Assembly: GCA_031216915.1 (NCBI GenBank)
Contig: CM062297.1
Coordinates: 366,929,704 to 366,993,703, forward strand
Direction: 5' to 3'
DNA length: 64,000 nucleotides
Source of the DNA: Pictodentalium vernedei
Lineage: Eukaryota; Mollusca; Scaphopoda; Dentaliida; Dentaliidae
Shown in pieces: positions 32,600 to 42,272 of the stretch. Under the pieces are notes generated by a model that searched no databases, had not been told where the DNA came from, and was given only the letters and a program-made list of their open reading frames with translations. Made by a program: the position numbers and the translations under genes. The stretch's first letter is position 1, and every line of letters starts with the position of its first letter.

Positions 32600-35500
32600 G
32601 AACGAATTTCAATGAGCAATCAACGAAGGGAAAGGAGAAGAATATATAGTATGAATCGTCACGAAAGCATTTCAATCGAATCCCATAGAATGGGACAGTG
32701 CGATCAAAGGCATTTTTAAAACTTTCGACGTGGTTCCCTCGTTCAAGAAAGTCAATCCGAAATTGTTCATGGAATGGGTGAAGAAAAAAGTATTGGATTA
32801 GTTTCACGAATACATGGACATGGGACTAAAAATTGCGATGACACTCCATTACTCGATGAATAAAATTGACGTGAACTCTGGCGAGAGCATCGTGAGAGAT
32901 CCTCTCAGACAGACTTCGTATCTCGAAAGAGAAAAGATGATTATTTTGTTATTGATTTCAAAAGGTGACAATCGTCATTATTGTTGGGTTACAAATCCAA
33001 GCCGATTACTGTTGAGACAAAATAGTAAACATAAAGAAAAGATATGTTTATGTTGCAACTGCATGAACACGTTTCAAAACAAAAAATCGTTAGTGAAACA
33101 TCAGGAATATTTCAATGAAGATCAAGGCATCGCCGTCAAAATGTCCAAACCCAATACCATCGTGAACTTTTGCAATCACAATAAAAAAGTTCAAAGTACC
33201 ATTCATTGTGTACGCCAATTTTGAATGCTTCACCGTGAAAATGAGTTCCTGCCAACCCGACGCTCTTCAAAGTTACACCGAAAGATATCAAAAACACGCA
33301 CCTTCGGGCTATTGCATTTACGTGAAATGCACTTTTGAATCGCAACACGACATGGGGCCCTTCACCTACATGAAACGGTGCGAAGACGACGACGTGGCTC
33401 AAAGGTTCGTGGAAGAGTTAGAAACGAAAATTCAAATTTTATACGACAAATTCAAAACTCCGGCGAAAATGATCATCACGCAAGAGCAGCAGGACGAAAA
33501 TAACAGAGCCACTGAATGTCACATATGCAGACAATCGTTTGATGAGAATTCACAGGAAAATAAGAAGGTCAGAGACCACGATCATTACACAGGTCTGTAT
33601 TGCAGTCCGGCCCACAGCAAGTGTAATTTAAGATATCGAGATGCCACATTCTGTCTGGTGATATTTCACAATCTCTCAGGTTACAACAGTCATCTGTTCG
33701 TGACAAATCTCAGAACCACCCACGAAGAATTAAACTGCATCATGAACAGCGAAGAAAGATACATTTTCTTCATGAAATGGAAGGTCGTGGAGAAGAAAAG
33801 AGTAATCGACGGCGAGACGTTAGAAGAAGAAACGAAATCCATTCATAGAGCCAAACTTTTCATCAACAGTTTTAATTTCATGTCGAGCGGTCTGGAAAAA
33901 TTAGTCGATAACATGAGTGAGGACAAATTTAAAATCACTAGCGAACACTTCAGAGAATGAGCAGACATCATGTTGAAGAAAGGAGTCTATCCTTAAGATT
34001 ACATGAACGATCTAAAGAGATTCGATGACACCACGCTACCTTCGAAAAAAGATTTATTTGAAATTATACAAATCAAACATTTCCGACAAGGATTACGAAC
34101 ACGCCGAAAACGTGTGGAAATCGTTCAATATAAAAACCATGAGAGATTATCACGATCTCTATCTGAAGACCGATGTTCTGCTCCTGGCAGACGTGTTCGA
34201 AAATTTTCGAGACGTCTGTCATCAAAATTACGATCTGGATCCGGTTTGTTATTTCACCGCACCCGGCCTGGCGTGGGATGCTCTGTTAAAGACCACCGAA
34301 GTCCAATTGGAATTATTATCAGACGTGGACATGTTGCTCATGTTCGAAAAGGCCATGAGAGGTGGCGTCTTGATGATTTCTCACAGATATTCTGAAGCCA
34401 ACAATCCATACATGAAAGAAGGTTTCGATTCGGAATGATCGAATAAATGCATACAGTATTGGGATGCTAATAATCTGTATGGTTGGGCCATGAGTCATTC
34501 TTTACCAACTGGAAATTTCAAATGGGTGACGGAACCGTAAGAGATGCAAAAATGGAGAGACTATCCTTGCATTTTAGAAATTGATTTGAACTATCCAGAA
34601 GAGTTACACGATCTACACAAGGATTATCCGCTGGCTCCCGAATGAATGGAACTGATGACGAAAAACTCATTCCTAATTTATTTAACAAATGTAAGTACGT
34701 CGTCTACAGCGAGAATTTGAAACAATATGTTGATGATCACGGGATGAAATTAGTTGACATACATCGCATCATTCGATTCGATGAACAGCCTTGGATGAAA
34801 AAATACATCGATCTCAACACGAATCTCAGAATTCGAGCAGAGAACGATTTCGAAAAAGATTTCTTCAAACTCATGAACAACTGTGTGTATGGTAAATCGA
34901 TAGAAAACATCAGGAAGAGAACCGACATTCGACTCTTCACGTCCGAGAAAAGAGCTAAAAAATAAGTGGCGAAACCCAATTACACACACCAAACCATATT
35001 CAATGAAAATCTAGTGGCCGTTCACATGCAAAAGACGCACCTGAAGTTCGACAAACCCTATTATCTCAGACCGATCATCTTAGATATCAGCAAGCAATTG
35101 ATGTACGAGTTTTACTACGATTACATCAAACGGAAATTCGGGGAGAAAGCCAAACTACTGTTCACCGACACGGACAGTTTGGTTTCCAAGATAGAGACGA
35201 AAGACGTCTACTGAGATATATCTCCGGACGTGACCACGTGGTTCAACATGAGCAATTATCCCGTCGATCACCCATCCAACATTCAATCGAATGACAACAA
35301 GAAGGTGTTGGGTAAATTTAAGCGGTGGTAAACAAATCGCAGAATTCGTGGGTTTGAGACCCAAACTGTACGCTTATCGCATAGAAGGTGAAGAGATCAA
35401 GAAGTGCAAAGGGGTTCACACGTGCGTGGTGAAGAAAAACATCTCGTTCCGAGAGTATAAAGATTGTCTGTTCGGAAGTGGGCCAGTGTACAAGACTATG

Positions 35501-35728
35501 AAATTGATTCGAAGCGACAATCACGACTTGTATACCCAAATAATTAACAAGATTTTGCTGATGGCCGACGACGATAAGAGATTCATATTAGATGATGAAA
35601 TAATCACTTTGGCGCTCGGACATTGGGTTTTGGATATGATTAATGACGATAGGATTCCAGAAAATCAAGAGGAATTAGATGAATTCAAGATTATGGAAGT
35701 TGATAGATGCATCGAGAGATTAGTTTAA
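32600..35728 (+). pseudogene. polB: Protein-primed family B DNA polymerase (Polinton pPolB)
   Basis: The N-terminal part has a C2H2-like zinc finger (CLCCNCMNTFQNKKSLVKHQ, about 33,045). The exonuclease region starts at YANFECF (33,208). An endonuclease VII-like Cys/His insert carries CHICRQSF and VRDHDHYTG with HSKCNL (33,515-33,630). A NLSGYNSH motif follows at 33,670. Polymerase motifs are YWDANNLYG (34,456), LMNNCVYGKSIEN (34,870) and FTDTDSLV (35,161). The gene is broken by in-frame TGA at 33,958, 34,436, 34,636 and 35,213, TAA at 33,994, 34,538 and 34,963, a TAG near 32,799, and frameshifts near 33,200, 34,000-34,040, 34,640 and 35,310. The three positions where the family normally has exonuclease aspartates read Asn. 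The last 145 codons to 35,728 are open. Confidence 0.93.
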
Positions 35729-35826
35729 AAAAGAAAAAGAAAAAAAGAAGAAAAAACAGAAAGAAAAATTACGTCATTTAGTGAATTATAATAAAATAAA
35801 TAAATAATAAAAAAATATATACATTT

Positions 35827-36140
35827 ATGAATAAGAAAATACGGATATCCGTAGAAGGTGTCGTCGTACCTAACAACCCCCTATCCAACATCGACCTGTC
35901 GAATGCGGTGAAGGCCTTGAAAACCAAAGATTTTCGAGGTGTGTTTTCCAGTATTTCGACAGCTATGGAATCTCACCGCCGAAAGAAATAAAGAACTATT
36001 TTGACAAATCAGTGGTTCGTTACAACATGGAACGAGTGCAATCGCCGGATCAAGTGTTTTGCGGTCACCTGTGTCTCTACATTGTCAAGAGATGGTTGGA
36101 AGGAGATCGGTTTCAAGACATTCTCAATGATTTACATTAG
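35827..36140 (+). pseudogene. Adenovirus-type cysteine protease with internal deletion
   Basis: The N-terminal frame starts at 35,827 and reads LSNIDLSNAVKALKTKDF. At about 35,943 the sequence jumps into a second frame reading QYFDSYGISPPKEI, followed by SPDQVFCGHLCLYIV and a stop at 36,140. These are the post-His Asp/Glu-type motif and the Gln-x-Cys-Gly active-site cysteine of the maturation protease used by adenoviruses and Polintons. The segment that should hold the catalytic histidine is absent. About 100 codons rather than roughly 180-200 remain. The deletion plus frame change makes it inactive. Each half is under 70 codons, so it is easily overlooked. Confidence 0.85.
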
Positions 36141-36293
36141 GGAGAGAATTTTTTATAGTATATATATATAAAGGTAAAAAATCATTTTAAAAAAACTTAA
36201 TCGAATAAAACAAAAAATAAAATAAGTGAAAAATAATTCATTTTTAAAAAAACTGCGTTGAAATATATTTTTAAAACAAAAACCCAAAACAAC

Positions 36294-37632
36294 ATGCCAG
36301 TCGATAAATTTGGTAGAATTGACGATGAAAGTATCCTAAAAAAAGAAGAGGAAGACGCTCAAAGGTCGCGAAGGTTACGACGTCGCCAACTTTGGCAAAC
36401 ATTACATTCGGAGATACGAACCTCGAGAGGAACCTTTGAACATGAATGATAACAAGCTCTACAATCTTCCCGAGCCACTAGATCTCGCAGATGCGGTGAC
36501 TAAAAAATACGTCGACAGTGGGAACGCAGATTTCGAACGAATCATGAGAGATAATTACATGGATAAAGCCATGACCGATGATCTCGATCTGAAATCTAAA
36601 CGTTTGGTGAATGTCACGAATCACATAGATTCCACTGATGCCGTGACTAAGAAATATGCGGACGACTCTCATGCGTGATTCAGCGAACACCTGAGAGGCA
36701 AATACATTCAGAAAATGATGCAATAGGAATTGAACGCCAATTCTAACAAGATAACAAATGTGGCCACTCCCACAAATCCGAAGGCCGTGGCGACCAAACA
36801 CTACGTAGACCTGGAACAGAGAAAGCCTGCCAGACGAGAAATGAAATTGGATCAGGATGTGGGATTCAACAAGATATTGAATCTTTCGAAGATCAACGAT
36901 GCGGACGAGGACTCCACCATGGTCAACATGTGGATTCCGCCATGATGCAGAATCACAAGTGGACGATCTCTACCTGAACAAACAATCTGGCAGAATCATG
37001 AAGGGCGGCATCAACATGAATGGTCAGAATTTATTCGGTCTCGATCACGATCCCGAATTCGATTCCAGCATGGTCAGCAGGCAGTACGTGGACGGCAACT
37101 CGGTCTGGAGAAAAGGCGACATCATGGAAGGTAAACTAGACATGGGTGGACACGCACTCACGAATCTGCCGGATCCCGTGCACATGTCGGACGCCTGCAC
37201 CCTGATTTCGGTGGTGGAGAAAGTCAAATATACCAGGCAATTGATCACCATGTGGGCTGAGGAGAGCAGCACGTTAGACGAGGGAAAAGCCGAATGGTCT
37301 TTTGGAAAACAGAGGTGGTGGATTGCAACAATGGTCAGGTGGGATATACCATGCCGTTGGGATGGGAAATCATTCAAATGTCTCTGGCTTCCACGGATTT
37401 GAATAACAGAGTGGTCGTCAATCTCGGAGTAGAGAGTGATAAGAGATACAGCATCGAAAAGACCGAGAATCAACACTCGAATGTCAGCATGTATGGCATG
37501 CCTCTCAAAGTGAACACCAGAGGCAGGATTAAATTTCGTTATGAAAACCAACACTTCCAAAGCCGCCACTTCCGTGGTAAGCCTACTGATCAAACTAGAT
37601 CCTCTGAACAAACAGTGAACATTTGGAAATAA
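36294..37632 (+). pseudogene. Fibre-like protein with phage-tail-type repeats
   Basis: After a short N-terminus (MPVDKFGRIDDESILKKEEE) the protein contains at least four repeats of a pattern like N-x-I/L-x-N-L-x-x-P-x-x-x-x-DAVTKKYVD. They are LYNLPEPLDLADAVTKKYVD (36,455), VNVTNHIDSTDAVTKKYAD (36,607), ITNVATPTNPKAVATKHYVD (36,751) and FGLDHDPEFDSSMVSRQYVD (37,035); LTNLPDPVHMSDA follows. This resembles trimeric tail-fibre stalk repeats of phages. The C-terminal domain (GWEIIQMSLAST, to 37,632) would be the head. Frameshifts near 36,358, 36,930 and 37,300 and stops at 36,676 and 36,724 break it. A receptor-binding spike role is inferred from the architecture only. Confidence 0.7.
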
Positions 37633-37697
37633 TTAATTAAAAATAATGAGTAATTATTAAAAACAAAAAAAACATAAAAAAAAACAAAAAAAATAAA

Positions 37698-37747
37698 AAG
37701 TAATGAGATTTAGAAAGATGTTCAATCTCTCTAGATCTCAATACTTT
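37698..37747. terminator. Convergent-junction hairpin, copy 2
   Basis: Arms AAAGTAATGAGATTTAG and CTAGATCTCAATACTTT differ from a perfect stem at two places. The loop AAAGATGTTCAATCTCT is identical to that at 31,116-31,166, and a T run follows. It sits between the plus-strand fibre gene and the minus-strand CARD-like gene, the second convergent junction of the element. Confidence 0.7.
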
Positions 37748-37755
37748 TTTTTTTT

Positions 37756-38082
37756 TTAATACGTTATTTCTTGTAATGTTTCATCTCGTGAAATTGGATC
37801 GCCTATCTCGAAACACATGTTGACATCTATTTTGGTATTTTGAAGAGCTTTTATAAATTCTTGAAAAGCAGTTGGTCCTCTATACATCAATGTGTCTAAA
37901 AGTTTTCTGGTCTTGTCTTCTATTAAGATTTTACTTTCGATTTCACGTCTCATATAATCGGTCAATATCAAATGTTCTGTTCCGACTAAAGTGTCTAGAA
38001 TTATTACCAGTGAATCTTGCAAAATATTTGTAATCAAACCACGTCTGTTTCTTCTCAAGTATTCTCTTTCTTTATCATTCAT
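37756..38082 (-). CDS. CARD-like (death-fold) protein, intact 108-residue ORF
   Basis: The full ORF is predicted mostly helical. It reads RNRRGLITNILQDSLVIILD, then LILTDYMRREIESKILIED, then TRKLLDTLMYRGPTAFQEF. The last block, LLDxLxxRGPxAFxxFxxAL, is the hallmark of helix 4-5 of caspase-type CARD domains, and the preceding helices fit in length and order. CARDs mediate assembly of apoptosis and innate-immune complexes in animals. A CARD-only protein could act as a competitor, but that is inference. It lies between the convergent hairpin (37,698) and the capsid gene; TATA-like TATATATATA sits about 30 bp upstream of the ATG. It is one of the few undamaged frames here. Confidence 0.65.
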   Translation of the reverse strand: MNDKEREYLRRNRRGLITNILQDSLVIILDTLVGTEHLILTDYMRREIESKILIEDKTRKLLDTLMYRGPTAFQEFIKALQNTKIDVNMCFEIGDPISRDETLQEITY

Positions 38083-38155
38083 TTTTGTAATTATTTTTTT
38101 TTTTAATTTTTATTTATATATATATTTTTTTTTTCTTCACACACACACACGTCTC

Positions 38156-39443
38156 TCATCGAACAATCGACATCTTATTTCCGTCTGATTTGAATTGTAA
38201 TTCTCTATCCAACAGAACCAGGGCAAAGGCCTCGGTTTTTCTCGGCACGTTCTTGTCGGACTGCATCTTGATCTGAATGTCTAAGATGTTACTCTTGAGT
38301 CGTTCACTCTGTTTACTGACATTGAATATGAACATGGGATACATCGACTTGTATTCGGTGGGAGATATATTAGGGTTGCTCATCAATTCGTCCAGACCAT
38401 GATACTTCTTTCTAAAATCCGCGGCGTCGCCGTACAATCTGCAGAAATTGTTCTTGTCGAACGACACATTGTAATCGACTGAAGGATATCTCGTGGCGTT
38501 CAGAAACACTTGCATATTTCTCAAATTGCAGTGATCGAACTGTGACGCATTCTTTTCTTGAGACCCGTCCTTGTCGGTCTGAAACTCGCCCTACGATGAA
38601 ATGCGGTCTCTCGGAAGAGGATTTCATGGTCAATCTCCAATCGAAGTGATTCGTAGAAAGCAGAATGCTAGTCATGTCGCACTGCCTCATTCTAAATCCC
38701 ATGGGTAATTTACTCTTAGATTCTATGATCTTGTAGAGATGCATTTTTTCCACGGTCAAAGGCTGCACATGCGGAACAAACCACGATATCTTGTGTAGAG
38801 TTAACTTAGCTGCGGCGGTCGCATTGAGTCTCATTATCACGTCATCGTCTCCTTTCAAATCAACGTCAGATTGTGTTTGAATCTGTACATGATCTTTTTG
38901 TAATCGTCCGCGAATCCGAAGATGTGTTTCAAAGGTATCCTGAACGAAATGTTCCTTTGGGTTTGGACGTCTTGACAACATAGTCGAATATCGTGGCGGC
39001 GCTGGCGTTGGCGGGCCGATACCCACGACGGTGTCTTTCACCCACAACTGATTAAGTCCCTTGGATTTCGAAAAATCATCCGGATACATCAAGAGTCTGA
39101 ACATCGTGGTGGCCTGACCGGGATGAAACATGGATTCTATCTCTTGTCCGGATAACAAGTATTTTTTATTACTGAATAGATGCATGATGCCATTATTGGC
39201 TAGAGTTACCATGTCGTCGGCGTATTCGGTCCCATCTTCCTTGGTGAGACGTCCCTGCACCACTATGTAACTCTCGCTATGATGAACGAATAGATCTTGG
39301 GTTTCGATGTTGATTCTTATCTCTCCCGCATTGTTCAAACTCATTCCGGTTATCGGTTCATATTCTTGAACCTCGTATTCCTCAATACTTTCGTCTTTCG
39401 GTATGCCTTGTGCGATATCTAGTATATTTACTATTTTTGAAGG
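38156..39443 (-). pseudogene. Major capsid protein (double jelly-roll, hexon-like)
   Basis: From 39,443 the minus strand reads an N-terminal region with DESIEEYEVQEYEPITG, then SLNNAGEIRINIETQDLF. Blocks typical of Polinton major capsid proteins follow, including GIMHLFSNKKYLLSGQEIES. Conserved sequence then moves between frames: ISFRIPLKHIFGFADDYKK lies out of frame at about 38,880-38,960, then LHKISWFVPHVQPLTVEKMH and the C-terminal LRNMQVFLNATRYPSVDYN and MFIFNVSKQSERLKSN to 38,156. The 310-codon open frame at 38,412-39,344 therefore includes out-of-frame stretches (about residues 105-175 and after about 255). At least three frameshifts are needed. No ATG precedes the conserved N-terminus; the first in-frame ATG is at 39,344. 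Confidence 0.85.
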
Positions 39444-39573
39444 TTTTTTTTTATTAATTCATTTGTTTTTTTCTAAAAATAGTTTTTAATTATTTTTATT
39501 ATTATTTTTTTTCCTTTTTATATATATGTGTAAACAAGAAAATGTTAAAGAGAGTAAATATTTTTTTTTTTTA

Positions 39574-40369
39574 TTAAAACTTCATCTTTTGCAATTGTTG
39601 TTCATAAAACTTTCCGATAATCTCTTCACCATCCAAAGCTTCAATTTCGTAAGTCACCGGATCAGTGTGAAATATTCTGATTATCACAAAGATTTCCGTG
39701 GCCCATCGAGGAGTGTAACCCTTTCAGAAGTGCTTCTTATAAGCGTAGATTCTCACTCGATCGCCGACCGCAAATTGCAGTGGTCTAGACTCCTTCCAGA
39801 TCTTAGATCTCTCGGGATATAGATTCGCCTAGACACGTTTTTCGTTTCGAGGATCGCTAGCTTGCGTATGAGTCATCTTTATCGATCTGTGTCGCGTGTT
39901 GTTGTAATCTTCGACCAGACCATTCAGAGCGTATATGTATTTCTTGGTCGAATTCACCGTGAAGGACCTTTTCCTTCATCGTTCGATTCCAATGTTCCAT
40001 GACGCTGGCTTTCTCTTCGTTTTCGATCGAATAGAGGTTGACCAACCGACGAACGTCCTTGTTGTAGAATTCCTTCCCATTCTCCAACCACAATTTATTC
40101 GGTTTTCGAGAAGATGAGTCGAACACGCTCTTCAGAGCCTCGGCAAAGCAAGGTCCCAATTTATTCTTCAAGGCTCTGATCCAACCGTATTTGGAAAACA
40201 CGTCGATGACCATCAATAGATATTTGATGCCCTCGTTCCACCTCGAAAACGATCTCATGTCGACCAAGTCGGCGGACCAAATGTCGTCCAGACCCTTCAC
40301 GAACACCCTTCTCTTTCGAAATTTATGCACGATGGGCTTGTGTAACTCCTCGGCCAATTCGCTCGTCAA
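39574..40369 (-). pseudogene. Retroviral-type DDE integrase
   Basis: The core domain contains IWSADLVDM (first catalytic Asp) and VIDVFSKYGW. The second-Asp region reads LWLENGKEFYN, where Glu occupies the position that is normally Asp. The third acidic residue is kept in VMEHWNRTMKEK. The first frame ends at 39,857. The rest is in another frame to 39,574: VEDYNNTRHRSIKMTHTQ, then a C-terminal SH3/chromo-like block VGDRVRIYAYKKHF and KGYTPRWATEIF, with an in-frame TAG and a TGA. It would insert the element into the host genome. No ATG is present at the 5' end of the frame. Polinton class is clear from the C-terminal block. Confidence 0.88.
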
Positions 40370-40423
40370 TAATCACTTCTTCTTCTTTTCTGAGATACTT
40401 TTTTTTTGAATGCCCCATCCAAA

Positions 40424-40894
40424 TCAACGTTTCATACCGATCACTTTGCCGACCAGCAAACGTTCGAACTTCTCTCTCCTGGTTGGATTGGATATGTCTC
40501 TTAATTTCGCCAACATGTTTTTATCGCAGACCTCATTGCGAGTCTTAGTGTCGAGATGTCTGGCATAGCACAGATCGTGATCATACGCAGCCACGTCCAC
40601 CCTATTCACGGGTTTGTTCCAAGATTTAGGAGACAGATCGGCGTTGAGTATCTTGTTCAATTTCGTTCCGGGTCCCATGAAACTGTGATCCGGCAGATGC
40701 ATTTCGAAAGGTAGATTATTGATCATTTTATTCACGATGCCTTTGCCTCTCGTCGGTTTTTTTTTTTTTGACGAATTGAGTCTTGATCAAACTACACACC
40801 TTGCAAATTCCACGAAGCATCTGTCTGTCGTTTTTAGTTCGTACTTCCGAGAATTACCCATCTCAGTAACTCTCTTACACTTTACGCAATACAT
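40424..40894 (-). pseudogene. Zinc-ribbon plus phospholipase A2-like protein
   Basis: From an ATG at 40,894 the minus strand reads MYCVKCKRVTE (first CxxC). A frame change near 40,830 brings in the second pair, GICKVCSLIKTQFVK. The frame from 40,735 to 40,424 is open and carries PFEMHLPDHSFMGPGTKLNK (calcium-loop-like glycine motif) and DVAAYDHDLCYARH, the His-Asp catalytic motif of the PLA2 domain also found in parvovirus capsid proteins. Polintons often carry this two-part protein. In viral relatives the PLA2 helps virions cross membranes. Only the N-terminal zinc ribbon is disrupted; the PLA2 part is intact with both active-site residues. Confidence 0.8.
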
Positions 40895-41001
40895 TTTTTT
40901 TTTGTTGAGGGTTATTTTCGTATTTATTTTTTTTTTTTATATATAAATTTAATATTTTTTTCTTTAAAAAATTCTATTTCTTATTATATATATATATTAT
41001 T

Positions 41002-41646
41002 TCAATCATTGCTCTTGAGTTCTATCAACTTACTGATAGAACTTACTATCAACTTACTGAATTCCTCCCTGGCCTCTTTCTTCCCCCTTTCCACGAGAGA
41101 ATCCTTTATCTCTTCCTTGATGATCTGACGAGTCTTGATTCTCATGGCTTCTTTCATGGTCTCGTATTTCGTTTTCTCACCCAATATCATGAAGTATTCT
41201 CCGTCCAATAGCCTACCATCTTTCAACGCCATTGAGATCATTTCGGATATTGTGTAGATCTTGGAGTCGGTCAAGACGCGAATCTTTTCATGTTTCCTAG
41301 CCTTCAGATATAATTTCCTACTCAAAAAGTTTCCAACTGTGCTAAACAATCCGGGGACGAGACCCACTCATTCTATGGTCAACATGATCGGAAGGCCGTC
41401 CGCGGTCGACAACAATCCGATGCCGGCCGCGTGTAAACCCATGGAAATCATGATGGGTGTCGTGTTGACCACGTTGATGAATTTCACGAGGTGCGAATAC
41501 TCCTTCTTGAGAGAACGACGAGAGTCTCTCTCTCGAGTCAGATACAATTGGATTCTACTGATTTGATCGATGTGATGCCTCTCTCCTCTTTCTTTCTCTT
41601 CTGACGATGGCGCAGTTGGCAAAACGCCGTTCGGGTTCTCATTCAA
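41002..41646 (-). pseudogene. Polinton membrane protein, one in-frame TGA
   Basis: The N-terminus is MNENPNGVLPTAPSSEEK, followed by a coiled-coil-like charged stretch (IQLYLTRERDSRRSLKKEY) and a hydrophobic segment (MISMGLHAAGIGLLST). After a single TGA at 41,368 the same frame continues with LFSTVGNFLSRKLYLKARKH and a helical, charged C-terminus ending at 41,002. The layout (LPTAP motif, coiled coil, one or two hydrophobic helices, ISxAxxDGxxxxxEF block) is one I know from many invertebrate Polintons; the function is unknown. LPTAP contains a PTAP-type late-domain motif, which may or may not matter. Confidence 0.7.
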
Positions 41647-41768
41647 ACGACGGATACAATTTATTTCTGGTTCTCATTTTTTTTTGTGTGTGTTTTTTTC
41701 TTTCTAATTTTCATCTAATATTATTTACGTGGGTATTTATTTTTATTTTCTATTCTCCCTTATTTACA

Positions 41769-42161
41769 TCAACAAGAAAACTTAGTCGTGTCGTATGCTC
41801 CCTTCTGCAATAATTTCAAGACGTATCCCTTGTCTTCTAAAGTCAGACTTCTACGCGGCAATTTCATTTCTTCCAAACAGGTGGGCTTGACTCGCCCGCT
41901 ACAGAAGACTAATCTGCTCCAAAACTTGATCACGTTGTCGATTTGAAAGCATTCGAATGCCGGTTCGAAATACTTGACGACCATCTCTTCCATTTTCATC
42001 GTCAGACACGAATGATCCTCGTGATCGAAGTCTAGATGATCCCGACACCCAACGCATCGTTCGAACAAGATGCGAGTTAGTTGTTCATTCACGCAGAATG
42101 CATAGGCTCTCATCAACGCCTTTATAAGAAACGACGCTCTTATAATCTGAGAATCGTTCAT
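41769..42161 (-). CDS. Conserved Cys/His Polinton protein, intact 130-residue ORF
   Basis: The frame is fully open, starts MNDSQIIRASFLIKALMRAY and contains FERCVGCRDHLDFDHEDHSC, a possible zinc-binding site of the CxxC..H..H.C type. Downstream is a helical C-terminus. Similar short ORFs lie next to the terminal repeat in other Polintons; I know of no function. It starts about 110 bp inside the right terminal repeat, preceded by CTATATATATC. Its integrity contrasts with the broken replication genes. Confidence 0.55.
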   Translation of the reverse strand: MNDSQIIRASFLIKALMRAYAFCVNEQLTRILFERCVGCRDHLDFDHEDHSCLTMKMEEMVVKYFEPAFECFQIDNVIKFWSRLVFCSGRVKPTCLEEMKLPRRSLTLEDKGYVLKLLQKGAYDTTKFSC

Positions 42162-42272
42162 GATTTACGTATATTTTATTATCTATTCGATTCGACATTT
42201 TATTTATTTATATTTTTTTTTCTCCTATATATATCAATCACTTTTTATATTTCCTCTCGCGAATCTTGCGAT

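Noticed and set aside
33535-33640. Separate HNH homing endonuclease
   Set aside because: The Cys/His motif lies in frame between exonuclease motifs of the polymerase and is a known insert of Polinton polymerases, not an independent gene.
26962-41368. Recoding of TGA as tryptophan in the Polinton
   Set aside because: Some TGA codons sit where Trp is expected, but TGG is used normally in the same genes, and TAA, TAG and frameshifts are also present. Decay explains all of it.
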